Shown one piece after another: positions 1 to 8,560 of a stretch of DNA of 64,000 nucleotides. A program made the translations under genes and the position numbers. The notes beneath the pieces were generated by a model that was not told the origin of the DNA, did no database searches, and worked only from the letters and a program-made list of their open reading frames with translations. This DNA comes from Flavobacterium tiangeerense (lineage in GTDB: Bacteria > Bacteroidota > Bacteroidia > Flavobacteriales > Flavobacteriaceae). The stretch's first letter is position 1; each line of letters begins with the position of its first letter. The stretch lies in assembly GCF_007830355.1 (NCBI RefSeq), contig NZ_VLKO01000009.1, forward strand, positions 1-64,000. Direction: 5' to 3'.

Positions 1-42
1 CTGAAAATCCATGTGTCCCTGGTTCGATCCCTGGAGGTACCA
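1..42 (+). tRNA. tRNA-Phe (GAA), 3' part only
   Basis: The 5' half lies off the left edge. The window opens with a seven-base anticodon loop CTGAAAA, which gives anticodon GAA. It is followed by a five-base 3' anticodon strand, a five-base variable loop, a T arm with loop TTCGATC, and the acceptor strand AGGTACC with discriminator A. All segment lengths fit a type I tRNA exactly. The T stem pairs CCTGG with CCTGG, leaving a T-T mismatch in the middle. CCA is not encoded. Only seven bases separate it from the next tRNA, so the two are probably one transcript. Confidence 0.85.
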
Positions 43-49
43 CAACATC

Positions 50-135
50 GCTCGGATGGTGAAATTGGTAGACACGCTGGACTTAAAATCCAGTGAACAG
101 CAATGTTCGTGCGGGTTCAAGTCCCGCTCTGAGTA
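50..135 (+). tRNA. tRNA-Leu (TAA)
   Basis: Complete type II tRNA of 86 bases. The acceptor GCTCGGA pairs with TCTGAGT (two G-T wobbles), the anticodon stem CTGGA/TCCAG holds loop CTTAAAA with anticodon TAA, there is a long variable arm as expected for leucine, and the T loop is TTCAAGT. Discriminator A; CCA is not encoded. It lies directly downstream of the tRNA-Phe and is followed by a strong hairpin terminator. Confidence 0.95.
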
Positions 136-141
136 CTTTAG

Positions 142-174
142 AAACTCCAACACAGTCGTGTTGGAGTTTTTTTG
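142..174 (+). terminator. Rho-independent terminator of the tRNA-Phe/tRNA-Leu transcript
   Basis: Ten-base perfect stem (ACTCCAACAC with GTGTTGGAGT), a four-base loop AGTC and a run of T residues. It starts about eight bases after the tRNA-Leu 3' end, as expected for the end of the tRNA operon. Confidence 0.9.
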
Positions 175-275
175 TTTAGAGAATTTGGTATTAATTGATA
201 TCTTTTCCTTTTATATCCTTCATTCTTTATTTTATTCGTATTTTAGCTAAGCTATTAAAAAAAAAACAAATTATT

Positions 276-752
276 ATGAAAAAATATATCATTGGGAGTT
301 TTCTGTTTGCTTGTATTGGTTTACAAAGCTGTCAAAACTCAACATCTGAGAAGAAACTTAATAATGATGCAGCTAAACAAGAAAAACCTATTTCTGTTAC
401 CTGTTACAAGTCTATTTATGATAAAGATTCTATAACTTTACAACTGAACTCATTAAAAGATGGGAAGATTAGTGGGGATATGGTGATGAGTTTTAACAAT
501 GCTGCAGTAAAAAAAGGTACTGTATCTGGTAATACGAGTGGCGATACTATTTTTGTAAGTTATACTTTTATTGAAGGAGATAATACAAAAGTTACTTTTA
601 AAAATCCAATGGCTTTTTTAAAACGTGGTGATTCGTTAGTGCTAGGTAATGGTAAAATGCAAACGACCATGGGTGCTACTTATTTTGTAAAAGGAGAGCC
701 TATAGATTTTGATCGAGTTAAATTTAAATTTTCAGTTGTAGATTGTAAGTAG
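276..752 (+). CDS. Small lipoprotein of unknown function
   Basis: The product is 158 residues. The chosen ATG gives a classic lipoprotein signal: two lysines, a hydrophobic stretch, then a lipobox ending in Cys19 (LQSC), so it should be lipidated and anchored in the envelope. In-frame sequence continues upstream to about base 195 but would spoil the signal peptide, so that longer start is rejected. The mature part is rich in alternating hydrophobic and polar residues, suggesting a beta fold, and has two further cysteines (near TCYKS and the C-terminal VDCK) that could form a disulfide. I do not recognise the family. It stands alone between the tRNA terminator and the polysaccharide cluster, with about 220 bases of non-coding AT-rich DNA after it. 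Confidence 0.8.
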   Translation: MKKYIIGSFLFACIGLQSCQNSTSEKKLNNDAAKQEKPISVTCYKSIYDKDSITLQLNSLKDGKISGDMVMSFNNAAVKKGTVSGNTSGDTIFVSYTFIEGDNTKVTFKNPMAFLKRGDSLVLGNGKMQTTMGATYFVKGEPIDFDRVKFKFSVVDCK

Positions 753-970
753 TTTTTAATAGAGTTCACGTTGATTGATTTCTAATAGATGACACTCGAT
801 TGAAATCATTATTTCTTCATTTTTAATTTCCCTTTTTGTGAAGCTAGTACACTTTACAAGTTAATTTTTTATTCGTTTTTTTAAGGGAATTGACATTTGA
901 ATTATTATGTGCCTTTTTTTTTATGATATTGTCCCAATATTTTTTTTCCTACTTTAATTCTTTTCCTACA

Positions 971-1840
971 ATGAATTTGAAAGAATCAACCAATGCCACG
1001 TGGTTGTTTGAAATAACACCAAAAAATAAATTTTTCTCACTGCATCTCAAAGAAGTGTGGGTATATCGTGATCTTTTGTTTCTCTTTGTAAAAAGAGATA
1101 TTGTGACGGTTTATAAGCAAACTATTTTAGGGCCTTTATGGTATTTCATTCAGCCCTTGTTAACTAGTCTAACTTTTACTATTGTTTTTAATAATTTAGC
1201 AGGAATAAGTACAGGATCTGTTCCTCCATTTCTGTTTAATCTTGCTAGTATAACTGTTTGGAATTATTTTACTGCTTGTTTGAATGGTACTTCTAATACT
1301 TTTGCCTCAAATGCTGGAATTTTTGGTAAAGTTTATTTTCCACGGATCATAGCTCCTTTGACTGTCGTCCTATCTAATTTGATCAAATTTTTTATCCAAC
1401 TCTTTATTTTTCTTTGTTTTTTTATTTATTACTACAGTCAAGATGCTTTAGTATCTTTCAATTCATGGACCTACTTTTTTCCTCTTGTCGTTATTCTCTT
1501 GGGAATTTTAGGTTTGGGTTTTGGAATGATTATTTCTGCACTTGTTACTAAGTATAGAGACTTAACGTATTTAATTGGTTTTGGTATACAATTGTTGATG
1601 TATATTTCTGCCGTATTTTTTCCGCTGGATTTAATTGCTGTTAAAATGCCAAAATATGCTTGGCTTGTACAATATAACCCTTTGGCATATTGCATTGAAG
1701 CAACACGTTATATGCTTCTCAGTACAGGAGCATTCCCTTTTTGGGGAATAGTATATACGTTATTCTTTTCTATCGCAGTTTTATTTATTGGATTGTTATT
1801 GTTCAATCATACAGAGAAAAAGTTTATTGATACCGTATAA
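971..1840 (+). CDS. wzm: ABC transporter permease for polysaccharide export (Wzm)
   Basis: Inner-membrane ABC-2 type permease (289 aa) that would export an undecaprenyl-linked polysaccharide together with the ATPase encoded next. The sequence has the family's cytoplasmic N-terminus and amphipathic KEVWVYRDLL helix, the conserved TILGPLWYFIQP motif entering the first membrane helix, and about six hydrophobic segments with a C-terminal NPLAYCIEATRY loop. The start at MNLKES matches the usual N-terminus. An in-frame upstream ATG at 890 would add a 27-residue hydrophobic extension not typical of the family. This is the first gene of the polysaccharide cluster. A 197-base odd spacer separates it from wzt. 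Confidence 0.92.
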   Translation: MNLKESTNATWLFEITPKNKFFSLHLKEVWVYRDLLFLFVKRDIVTVYKQTILGPLWYFIQPLLTSLTFTIVFNNLAGISTGSVPPFLFNLASITVWNYFTACLNGTSNTFASNAGIFGKVYFPRIIAPLTVVLSNLIKFFIQLFIFLCFFIYYYSQDALVSFNSWTYFFPLVVILLGILGLGFGMIISALVTKYRDLTYLIGFGIQLLMYISAVFFPLDLIAVKMPKYAWLVQYNPLAYCIEATRYMLLSTGAFPFWGIVYTLFFSIAVLFIGLLLFNHTEKKFIDTV

Positions 1841-2037
1841 AGTGAGCAGTGAATAGTGTGCAGTTTCAGTATACAGCTAGTTGTAAGTATGCAGCGAGAA
1901 AGATGAATCCGATAATTAGAATTAAATAGATAACAGTTAATAGTGGGCAAAGAAGGGTGAACTGTAAAAAGGAGAAGTAAATAGGGATCATTCATCATTT
2001 GCAATTCACCACATAAGATTTATCTCTGGAAAGAAAA
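1841..2037 (+). repeat. Degenerate AGT-rich spacer between wzm and wzt
   Basis: Non-coding stretch with loosely repeated units such as GTGAGCAGTGAATAGTG, TGTGCAGT, ATACAGC, AACAGTTAATAGTGGGC and GAACTGT. Its purine-rich, repeat-like texture differs from both flanking genes. No hairpin terminator is obvious. It splits two genes that are usually adjacent in ABC-type export loci, so it is either an inserted degenerate repeat or an untranslated region carrying the wzt start signals. Function unknown. Confidence 0.45.
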
Positions 2038-3288
2038 ATGAAAGACATTATATTAAAAGTAGAAAATATTTCAAAGCAATACCGTTTGGGTACTGTTGGA
2101 ACGGGTTCATTGGTTCATGATTTGAATCGTTGGTGGCACCAAATTCGTGGTAAGGAAGATCCTTATTTGAAAATTGGGGATACCAATGACCGTTCGACCA
2201 AAGCAGAGAGTGATTATGTTTGGGCGCTCCAGGATATTAATTTTGAAATTGAGCGCGGTGAAGTAATTGGTATTATTGGTAAAAATGGCGCTGGAAAATC
2301 GACCTTATTGAAAATTTTATCACGTGTAACGGCACCAACAACCGGGAGCATCAAGTTTGGCGGTCGTGTAGCTTCATTATTGGAGGTTGGAACTGGTTTT
2401 AATGGAGAAATGACCGGACGCGAAAACATCTATTTGAATGGTGCTATTTTAGGAATGACTAAAAAAGAGATTACCTCCAAGTTAGATGAAATAATTGAAT
2501 TTTCAGGTTGCCAGCGGTATATTGATACTCCTGTAAAACGTTACAGCAGTGGGATGTACGTACGTTTGGCTTTTGCAGTAGCAGCATTTTTAGAGCCTGA
2601 AATTTTGATTGTCGACGAAGTCTTAGCAGTAGGTGATGCCGAATTCCAAAAAAAAGCCATTGGCAAAATGCAAGACATTTCTAAAACTGGTGGCCGAACG
2701 GTTTTGTTTGTTAGTCATAATATGGCGGCAGTCAAAAGTTTGTGTACAAGGGGAATTGTAATGGAGCATGGGAAAGTTAAATTTGATGGTGGTATTGATG
2801 GGGCTTTGGATGCGTATCAATTAAATAATAGTATTGAGATTGAAACAGAGTATATTGGAGACAATATTATAAAACGAGCATTACTTCATACATCCAATAA
2901 CTCCATCAAATACAAATCAGATTTTAAATTAGATGTTTTTTTTGAATCTAAAAATTTAATAAAAAATTTAGTTTTGGGATTAGTTGTAAAAGATATAAAC
3001 GACGTTGAGTTAATAGGAGTCAATAATAGACATTATCAATCTGATAAAATTAATCAACAAGATGTGTATAAAGGTTACGTTTCTATTTTTATAAAAGAAT
3101 TAAATCTTTTTCCTGGTATATATAAAATTGATTTATTTTTAGGAGACTCAACAACAGATTTGGAAATAGTTTATGAAGCAATTAAATTCAATATTTTAGA
3201 GTCGTTTGAATATGAAGTTATAAATAGTTTAAATTTTAAAATCAACAAGGTTTTTCATGAAAATATTAATTGGGAGTATAATAGTTAG
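2038..3288 (+). CDS. wzt: ABC transporter ATPase with C-terminal glycan-binding domain (Wzt)
   Basis: ATPase partner of Wzm (416 aa). The nucleotide-binding domain shows Walker A GKNGAGKST at residues 82-89, signature YSSGM near 169-173 and Walker B ILIVDEV at 189-195. An N-terminal insertion around residues 25-60 (WWHQIRGK) is usual for O-antigen ATPases. Residues from about 265 to the end form an extra beta-rich domain like Wzt C-terminal domains, which in known systems recognise the modified non-reducing end of the glycan before export. Base composition falls sharply at the domain border: 26/60 and 29/60 G+C in sampled 60-base rows of the ATPase part against 10/60 and 14/60 in the C-terminal part. 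This suggests the binding domain was exchanged separately. Confidence 0.93.
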   Translation: MKDIILKVENISKQYRLGTVGTGSLVHDLNRWWHQIRGKEDPYLKIGDTNDRSTKAESDYVWALQDINFEIERGEVIGIIGKNGAGKSTLLKILSRVTAPTTGSIKFGGRVASLLEVGTGFNGEMTGRENIYLNGAILGMTKKEITSKLDEIIEFSGCQRYIDTPVKRYSSGMYVRLAFAVAAFLEPEILIVDEVLAVGDAEFQKKAIGKMQDISKTGGRTVLFVSHNMAAVKSLCTRGIVMEHGKVKFDGGIDGALDAYQLNNSIEIETEYIGDNIIKRALLHTSNNSIKYKSDFKLDVFFESKNLIKNLVLGLVVKDINDVELIGVNNRHYQSDKINQQDVYKGYVSIFIKELNLFPGIYKIDLFLGDSTTDLEIVYEAIKFNILESFEYEVINSLNFKINKVFHENINWEYNS

Positions 3289-3301
3289 ATTTGTAAATAG
3301 C

Positions 3302-4003
3302 ATGAAAAAAACAATAAAGAAATATTTAAGAAAAATCAAATACCATTTTGTATCAGAAAAACAAAAAGAGTCTAATTTTTATAAAAAATTATTTATTGAA
3401 AATGAACATTGGAACACTCCTAAGCCTAATGAGGAAGAAGTTTTAAGGTGGGAGATTATAAAAGATTTTTTGAGTAACATAAAAAAAGATGATGAAAATG
3501 TTGATATTTTAGATTTAGGTAGTGGTAGAGGGTGGTTAACAAATTTACTTGCTAATTATGGGAATGTTGTTGGTGTTGAGCCGGTTAAGTCAGTTGTTGG
3601 ATATTCTAGAACAATGTTTCCAAATATTAAATTTATTTGTGGTACATCTAAAACCTTAATCAGAGGAAAAAATTTTAAAAAGTATGATTTAATCGTCACC
3701 TCTGAGGTTATCGAACACATCCCCGATCATAGTAAAGAATCTTTTATTGAAGATATCAGTAAATTATTAAATGAAAAAGGATTTCTAATTATTACTACGC
3801 CAAGAAAAGAAGTCGAAGAGCAATGGAAAGCTTATATAGGTCCAAATCAACCTGTAGAAGATTGGATTACTGAAAAGGAATTGGAAGAGTTGGTATTGAA
3901 GAAACATTTCTCAACACTTCGTTTAGAAAGATTTGGAATTCCACCTATGTTCAATGTTCCAGATATTGAAATTTATCAATTATGGTTATTTCAAAAAAAA
4001 TGA
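3302..4003 (+). CDS. SAM-dependent methyltransferase of the polysaccharide cluster
   Basis: Class I methyltransferase (233 aa). The SAM-binding motif I is VDILDLGSGRGW at about residues 61-72, followed by an acidic VVGVEP strand, the post-motif YDLIVTSEVIEHI, and a LIITTPR strand. The basic N-terminus (MKKTIKKYLRKIKY) may bind membrane or substrate. The chosen ATG lies just after the wzt stop; an earlier in-frame ATG would overlap wzt by 32 bases. Its position directly after a Wzt with a terminal-recognition domain fits a role in methylating the chain end as an export signal, but that is inference. The stop overlaps the next start as ATGA. Confidence 0.85.
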   Translation: MKKTIKKYLRKIKYHFVSEKQKESNFYKKLFIENEHWNTPKPNEEEVLRWEIIKDFLSNIKKDDENVDILDLGSGRGWLTNLLANYGNVVGVEPVKSVVGYSRTMFPNIKFICGTSKTLIRGKNFKKYDLIVTSEVIEHIPDHSKESFIEDISKLLNEKGFLIITTPRKEVEEQWKAYIGPNQPVEDWITEKELEELVLKKHFSTLRLERFGIPPMFNVPDIEIYQLWLFQKK

Positions 4004-4833
4004 TTAATACTATTTTAGTAAGTGTTATTGTTCCGTGTTACTACCAGGCGCAATATCTTGATGAAGCGTTGCAATCAGTACTTGACCAAACCTATAGCAA
4101 TTGGGAATGTATAATTGTGAATGATGGCAGTCCAGATAACACTGATGTTATTGCAAAAGAATGGACTAAGAAAGATTCTCGATTTAAATATATTTATAAA
4201 GAAAATGGTGGTTTGAGTAGTGCAAGGAATGCAGGAATTGAAATTGCTAATGGAACGTATATTTTACCATTAGATGCTGATGATAAGATAGGAAGAGATT
4301 ATTTGAATCTTTCTATACAGGCTTTTGAGATAGATACTAATTTAAAAGTAGTTTATTGTAAAGTCGAAAAGTTTGGAGAAGAAGAAGGCCTTTGGCTATT
4401 GCCTGATTTTTCTCGTACGATTTTGGTACGATGGAATGTGATTTTTTGTTGTGCCATGTTTAGAAAATCTGATTGGACTAGAGTGGGTGGTTATGATGAG
4501 CAACTTATATATGGATTAGAGGATTGGGATTTTTGGATAGCAATTTTAAAAAAAGGAGGAGAAGTTAAGTGTTTAGATTATTTGGGCTTTTATTACCGGA
4601 TAAAAAAAGAATCAATGATAAGAAGTCTCAATGTGAACCAAAGAATTTTCTCAGAAAATTATGTTCATAGTAAGCATTTAGACTTTGTATTGTCAAATTA
4701 TGATGATGTTGTTAAAGAAAATAATCTTTTAGTAAGGAAAATACAAAAATTAGAATTTGATTTTAAAAGTGAAAAAATACTTTTAAATGCTTTATTTTTT
4801 AAAGTATTTAAAATTAAACTTTTTAATCTTTAG
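4000..4833 (+). CDS. Family 2 glycosyltransferase
   Basis: GT-A fold inverting glycosyltransferase (277 aa), cytoplasmic, adding a sugar to the growing glycan. Motifs: SVIVPCYYQAQYLDEAL at the N-terminus, IIVNDGSPDNT for nucleotide binding, GGLSSARNAGI, and the metal-binding LDADDK. A later GLEDWDFW motif holds the likely catalytic acid region. The start chosen overlaps the previous stop (ATGA). An upstream in-frame ATG adds only six residues. It is closely related to the glycosyltransferase at 9400, sharing long runs such as NWECIIVNDGSPDNT. Donor and acceptor cannot be told from sequence. Confidence 0.92.
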   Translation: MINTILVSVIVPCYYQAQYLDEALQSVLDQTYSNWECIIVNDGSPDNTDVIAKEWTKKDSRFKYIYKENGGLSSARNAGIEIANGTYILPLDADDKIGRDYLNLSIQAFEIDTNLKVVYCKVEKFGEEEGLWLLPDFSRTILVRWNVIFCCAMFRKSDWTRVGGYDEQLIYGLEDWDFWIAILKKGGEVKCLDYLGFYYRIKKESMIRSLNVNQRIFSENYVHSKHLDFVLSNYDDVVKENNLLVRKIQKLEFDFKSEKILLNALFFKVFKIKLFNL

Positions 4834-4860
4834 CAATATTTTTAATTTAAATTATAAAAA

Positions 4861-5838
4861 ATGAACTTTTACAAGCCTTTAGTTTCTATAATTGTCCCTA
4901 ATTACAACCATGAAAAATACTTAGTTCAAAGGTTAGACAGTATATTTAAACAAAGTTATACTAATTATGAAGTTATTTTATTGGATGATTGCAGTACTGA
5001 TAATAGTCAGACTATACTATTAGAATATGCTCAGCATCCTAAAGTGAGTCATTGTGTTTTTAATGAAGATAATTCAGGTAATACCTTTGTACAGTGGAGT
5101 AAAGGACTTCAATTAGCTAAAGGAGAGTATATTTGGATTGCAGAATCAGATGATTTTTGTGAAATAAATTTTTTAGAGGAAGTTGTTAAACCTATGTTAG
5201 ACGATAAAGAAGTCGTTTTGTCATATTGCCAATCCAATAGAGTTGATGAAATGGGCAAAATTACAGGAAGTTGGCTCAACCATACTAATGATTTGGATAC
5301 TGAATTGTTTTTGAACAATTTTGTAATGGGTGGGAATGAATTTATAGAGAAATTCTTGATTTATAAGAATGTTATTCCAAATGCCAGTGGTGTTGTCTTT
5401 AAAAAAAGCAGGGTGGTGCAATTAGGAAACTTAGATCTTGATCCAATTTTAAAGTATAGTGGTGATTGGTTATTTTATTTAAAATTGCTTTCAAATCATA
5501 AAACTGCATTTATTTCAGAGTACCTAAATAATTTCAGATATCATAAAAAAAGTTCAATTGCGAACTCTGTGCAAACTGAAAATATACGTTTAATTATTTT
5601 GCGGGTTATCAAGATGAGAATTAAGTTGATTTCTTTTTTCTCAAAAGAAAAACCTAAAAACCTATTATTTATTATCAAAACGAATAATCAGATTATAAAG
5701 GATTTAAAATATGAGATAGCTTTGAGTTTTTTTAGAGATAATCAAAAAAATATAAAACGATCACTAATGAGTTCATTAAACCTTAAGAAAAAAATGAAAA
5801 TGAAGTTAAATAAAATTTTTAAATTTATTTATAGCTAA
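4861..5838 (+). CDS. Family 2 glycosyltransferase
   Basis: GT-A glycosyltransferase (325 aa) with VSIIVPNYNHEKYLVQRLDSI, VILLDDCSTDNS and the acidic IAESDDFCE motif that replaces the usual DxD. The mid-region SGDWLFYLKLL and a basic C-terminal tail (KKKMKMKLNK) may lie at the membrane. The tail is extremely AT-rich, as is the 27-base gap before the gene. The gene ends in a one-base overlap with the next start (TAATG). The acceptor is unknown. Confidence 0.9.
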   Translation: MNFYKPLVSIIVPNYNHEKYLVQRLDSIFKQSYTNYEVILLDDCSTDNSQTILLEYAQHPKVSHCVFNEDNSGNTFVQWSKGLQLAKGEYIWIAESDDFCEINFLEEVVKPMLDDKEVVLSYCQSNRVDEMGKITGSWLNHTNDLDTELFLNNFVMGGNEFIEKFLIYKNVIPNASGVVFKKSRVVQLGNLDLDPILKYSGDWLFYLKLLSNHKTAFISEYLNNFRYHKKSSIANSVQTENIRLIILRVIKMRIKLISFFSKEKPKNLLFIIKTNNQIIKDLKYEIALSFFRDNQKNIKRSLMSSLNLKKKMKMKLNKIFKFIYS

Positions 5839-6692
5839 TGATTTCTATTATTATATGTTCTCGAACAAAAACAATTAATGACTCTTTTGTTGAAAATATT
5901 AAAAACACGGTAGGCTGCAAAAATGAATTGATTGTTGTAAACAATTCAGAAAACAAATATTCCATTTTCGAAGCTTACAATTTAGGAATTGTAAAAAGTA
6001 TTGGGGATTTCTTGTGTTTTATTCATGACGATGTTTTAATACAAACTAGAAATTGGGGCAACGTAATAGAAGAAATTTTTTTAGAGAATCCTGGAGCAGG
6101 GTTATTGGGTATAGCTGGTGGCGAAATTAAAACAAAAATGCCTTCAGCTTGGTGGGATGGAGGGAAAAACACATTAAGATTGGTACAGCATTACAAAAAT
6201 AAACCAAAAGAACTCTGGTGTGAAGGTTTTGATAATTCAGATACTGTTGAAGTTGCTGCAATTGATGGTGTTTTTATGGTGATGCGAAGAGATGATCGCA
6301 TTAATTTTGATCAAAGATTGACAGGTTTTCATAATTATGATATTTACCTTTCATTAAAGCATAATATGCTTAATAAAAAAGTATTAGTGACTAGTAAGAT
6401 ATTATTAGAACATTTTTCAGAAGGTAGTTTAAATAAAGCATGGTATGAATCGGCCAGTTCATTTCATAAACTGTATAAAAATTATTTACCAATAGTATTA
6501 AATTCTGAATATAAATATGAACAATTAAGAAAGACTGAATTTAAATTTGGTCAAATTTTTATTGCAAAGTTAATTGAACATAAATTACATTGGGACGCAA
6601 TTTATTGGTGGTTCGAAATGTTTAAATTAAAACCAAAAGCAAAATATCATATTGAGTTTTGGAAAACTATATTAAATAAAAAACAATGTTAG
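5838..6692 (+). CDS. Glycosyltransferase with StrF-like domain
   Basis: Predicted glycosyltransferase (284 aa) of the GT2-related StrF group. It begins ISIIICSRTKTINDSFVENI and carries VVNNSENKYSIFEAYNLGI and FIHDDVLIQT, where HDD takes the place of the GT2 DxD. A later segment (ISAIDGVFMVMRR-like, with FHNYDIYLSLK) is typical of this group. StrF-type proteins act as glycosyltransferases in antibiotic and surface-glycan loci. Its stop lies seven bases inside the next gene, which implies translational coupling. Substrate unknown. Confidence 0.82.
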   Translation: MISIIICSRTKTINDSFVENIKNTVGCKNELIVVNNSENKYSIFEAYNLGIVKSIGDFLCFIHDDVLIQTRNWGNVIEEIFLENPGAGLLGIAGGEIKTKMPSAWWDGGKNTLRLVQHYKNKPKELWCEGFDNSDTVEVAAIDGVFMVMRRDDRINFDQRLTGFHNYDIYLSLKHNMLNKKVLVTSKILLEHFSEGSLNKAWYESASSFHKLYKNYLPIVLNSEYKYEQLRKTEFKFGQIFIAKLIEHKLHWDAIYWWFEMFKLKPKAKYHIEFWKTILNKKQC

Positions 6693-7594
6693 GCATTGTT
6701 ATTCCATACTACAAAATTACTTTTTTTGATGAAACCTTGGATTCATTATCCAAACAAACTGATAAGCGTTTTAAAGTATATATTGGCGATGATGCTAGTA
6801 TTGAAAGACCAAATTGTTTGCTAGATAGATACAAAGGAAAATTTGATTTTACCTATCACCGATTTGAAGAAAATTTAGGTTCAATTTCATTAACTAAACA
6901 ATGGGAGCGTTGTATTGCTCTGAGTCATGACGAACCTTGGATAATGGTACTTGGAGACGATGATTATTTGGATCACAATGTGGTTGAATATTTCTATAAA
7001 AATCTAAATAATTTAAAAAACAAAACCAACGTAATTCGACTTGCTTCAAAAATTTATAATCAAGATAAAAAGGAGTTTACTAAAATCTATACCCATCCCA
7101 TTTGGGAAAAAGCATCGGATTCTTATTTTAGAAAGTTTCAGTTTTTGACAATGAGTTCACTTTCTGAATATATTTTCAGAAGAGAAAGTTATTTAAATTA
7201 TAAGTTTAATGATTTTCCTTTGGCGTGGTATGCTGACGACATGGCTTGGATTGAATTCTCAGGGAATTCAAAGATCTTTAGTATAAATGATGCGGTTGTT
7301 GTATTTCGTTTTTCAGACCTAAATATTTCTGGGATGCAGAATAATCTTGAAGTTAAAGATAAAGCAAAATTTTTATTTTTTGAAAAACTGATTAAAGCTC
7401 ATGTTTTGAAGTTTACCCATTTTCAAAAGCAAAAGCTGATTTTAGAATTTGGAATTACTGCTATTGCCCAACAGCGATTGAACTTTGAATTATTCTTTTT
7501 GATCGTTCAGAAATTAGTTCAAAATGGCTCTTTTTATGCTTTAGCAAAGTTTATTAGAAGAGTGATTATTGCCAAATTTAAAAAAACACAATAA
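6686..7594 (+). CDS. Family 2 glycosyltransferase
   Basis: GT2 protein (302 aa) with LGIVIPYYKITFFDETLDSL, YIGDDASIERP and the metal-binding VLGDDDYLD. The mid-part YADDMAWIEFS is the probable acceptor and catalytic segment. The C-terminal 90 residues are hydrophobic and basic, suggesting peripheral membrane attachment. It overlaps the genes on both sides by seven bases and one base, so it sits inside a tightly coupled run of glycosyltransferases. The sugar transferred is unknown. Confidence 0.9.
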   Translation: MLGIVIPYYKITFFDETLDSLSKQTDKRFKVYIGDDASIERPNCLLDRYKGKFDFTYHRFEENLGSISLTKQWERCIALSHDEPWIMVLGDDDYLDHNVVEYFYKNLNNLKNKTNVIRLASKIYNQDKKEFTKIYTHPIWEKASDSYFRKFQFLTMSSLSEYIFRRESYLNYKFNDFPLAWYADDMAWIEFSGNSKIFSINDAVVVFRFSDLNISGMQNNLEVKDKAKFLFFEKLIKAHVLKFTHFQKQKLILEFGITAIAQQRLNFELFFLIVQKLVQNGSFYALAKFIRRVIIAKFKKTQ

Positions 7595-8541
7595 TGGTAT
7601 TCAATTTAAGTGTAATTATCCCTACCTTCAATGTAGCTCGTTTTATTGAAAAAGCGATACTTTCGGTATTGGATCAACATGAAGTATTTGAAGTAATCGT
7701 TGTAGATGATGGAAGCACTGATGCAACCTTATCTTTAGTTTCACAATTACAAAAAATAGATAATAGAATTAAACTGTTTCAGCACACGAATGGCGTTAAC
7801 AAAGGGCGCTCTGCCACGCGCAATTTAGGAATACAAAAATCCTCCGGCGCTTACATTGCTTTTTTAGATGCAGATGATTATTATTTACCCAATCGTTTTG
7901 CAAATGATTTTATAATATTCGAAACAAATTCTAATTGTGATGGAGTATATAATGCTGTGGGATATCATTTTTATAGAGAAGCAACGGCAATGGAATTAGA
8001 AACGGATCAACTTTATACAGTTAGACAAAAAGTAGCTCCAAAAGATTTGTTTAAAAACTTATTGTATGGTAAATACGGTCATTTTCATATTAATGGATTA
8101 ACTATTAAGAAATGTGTTTTGGAAGTTACAGGTTTATTTAATGAAAGTTTGGTAGTAGCAGAAGACACTGAACTATTTTGGAAAATGGCTATAAAATGCA
8201 ATTTAATAACAGGAATTATTAATAAAGCGGTAGCTATTCGTGGTGTTCATGATACAAATATTTTTGATAATACAGCATTGTATAAAATATATAATATAAA
8301 AATGCACGAAGCTGTAGCTATTTGGTGTAGTAAAAATCAAGTTAGTAATGTTATTATAGATGATGTCTTGAAATGGATTTGGATGCTTAAATACCAGCAA
8401 AAAAATAAATTGTATCAAGATATAACTTCATGGGGAAAATTCTTTTTCTTGCAACCACAATTACTTTTTAAAATTTATAGCATTAAATACTTTCCAATAA
8501 TTAGGTATAGACAAATGCTTTTTCCATTTTTGTTTAAATAA
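7594..8541 (+). CDS. Family 2 glycosyltransferase
   Basis: GT2 protein (315 aa): LSVIIPTFNVARFIEKAILSVLDQ, VIVVDDGSTD, GRSATRNLGI and AFLDADDYYL are the nucleotide-sugar and metal-binding blocks. VVAEDTELFWKMA is the typical ED acid motif. The C-terminal 60 residues are aromatic and basic. It follows the previous stop with a one-base overlap and is separated from the next glycosyltransferase by 19 AT-rich bases. Confidence 0.92.
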   Translation: MVFNLSVIIPTFNVARFIEKAILSVLDQHEVFEVIVVDDGSTDATLSLVSQLQKIDNRIKLFQHTNGVNKGRSATRNLGIQKSSGAYIAFLDADDYYLPNRFANDFIIFETNSNCDGVYNAVGYHFYREATAMELETDQLYTVRQKVAPKDLFKNLLYGKYGHFHINGLTIKKCVLEVTGLFNESLVVAEDTELFWKMAIKCNLITGIINKAVAIRGVHDTNIFDNTALYKIYNIKMHEAVAIWCSKNQVSNVIIDDVLKWIWMLKYQQKNKLYQDITSWGKFFFLQPQLLFKIYSIKYFPIIRYRQMLFPFLFK

Positions 8542-8560
8542 TTAAAAGCAATATAAAAAG

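Noticed and set aside
890..970. Longer N-terminus for Wzm
   Set aside because: Adds a hydrophobic segment not seen in the family; the start at MNLKES fits the usual beginning.
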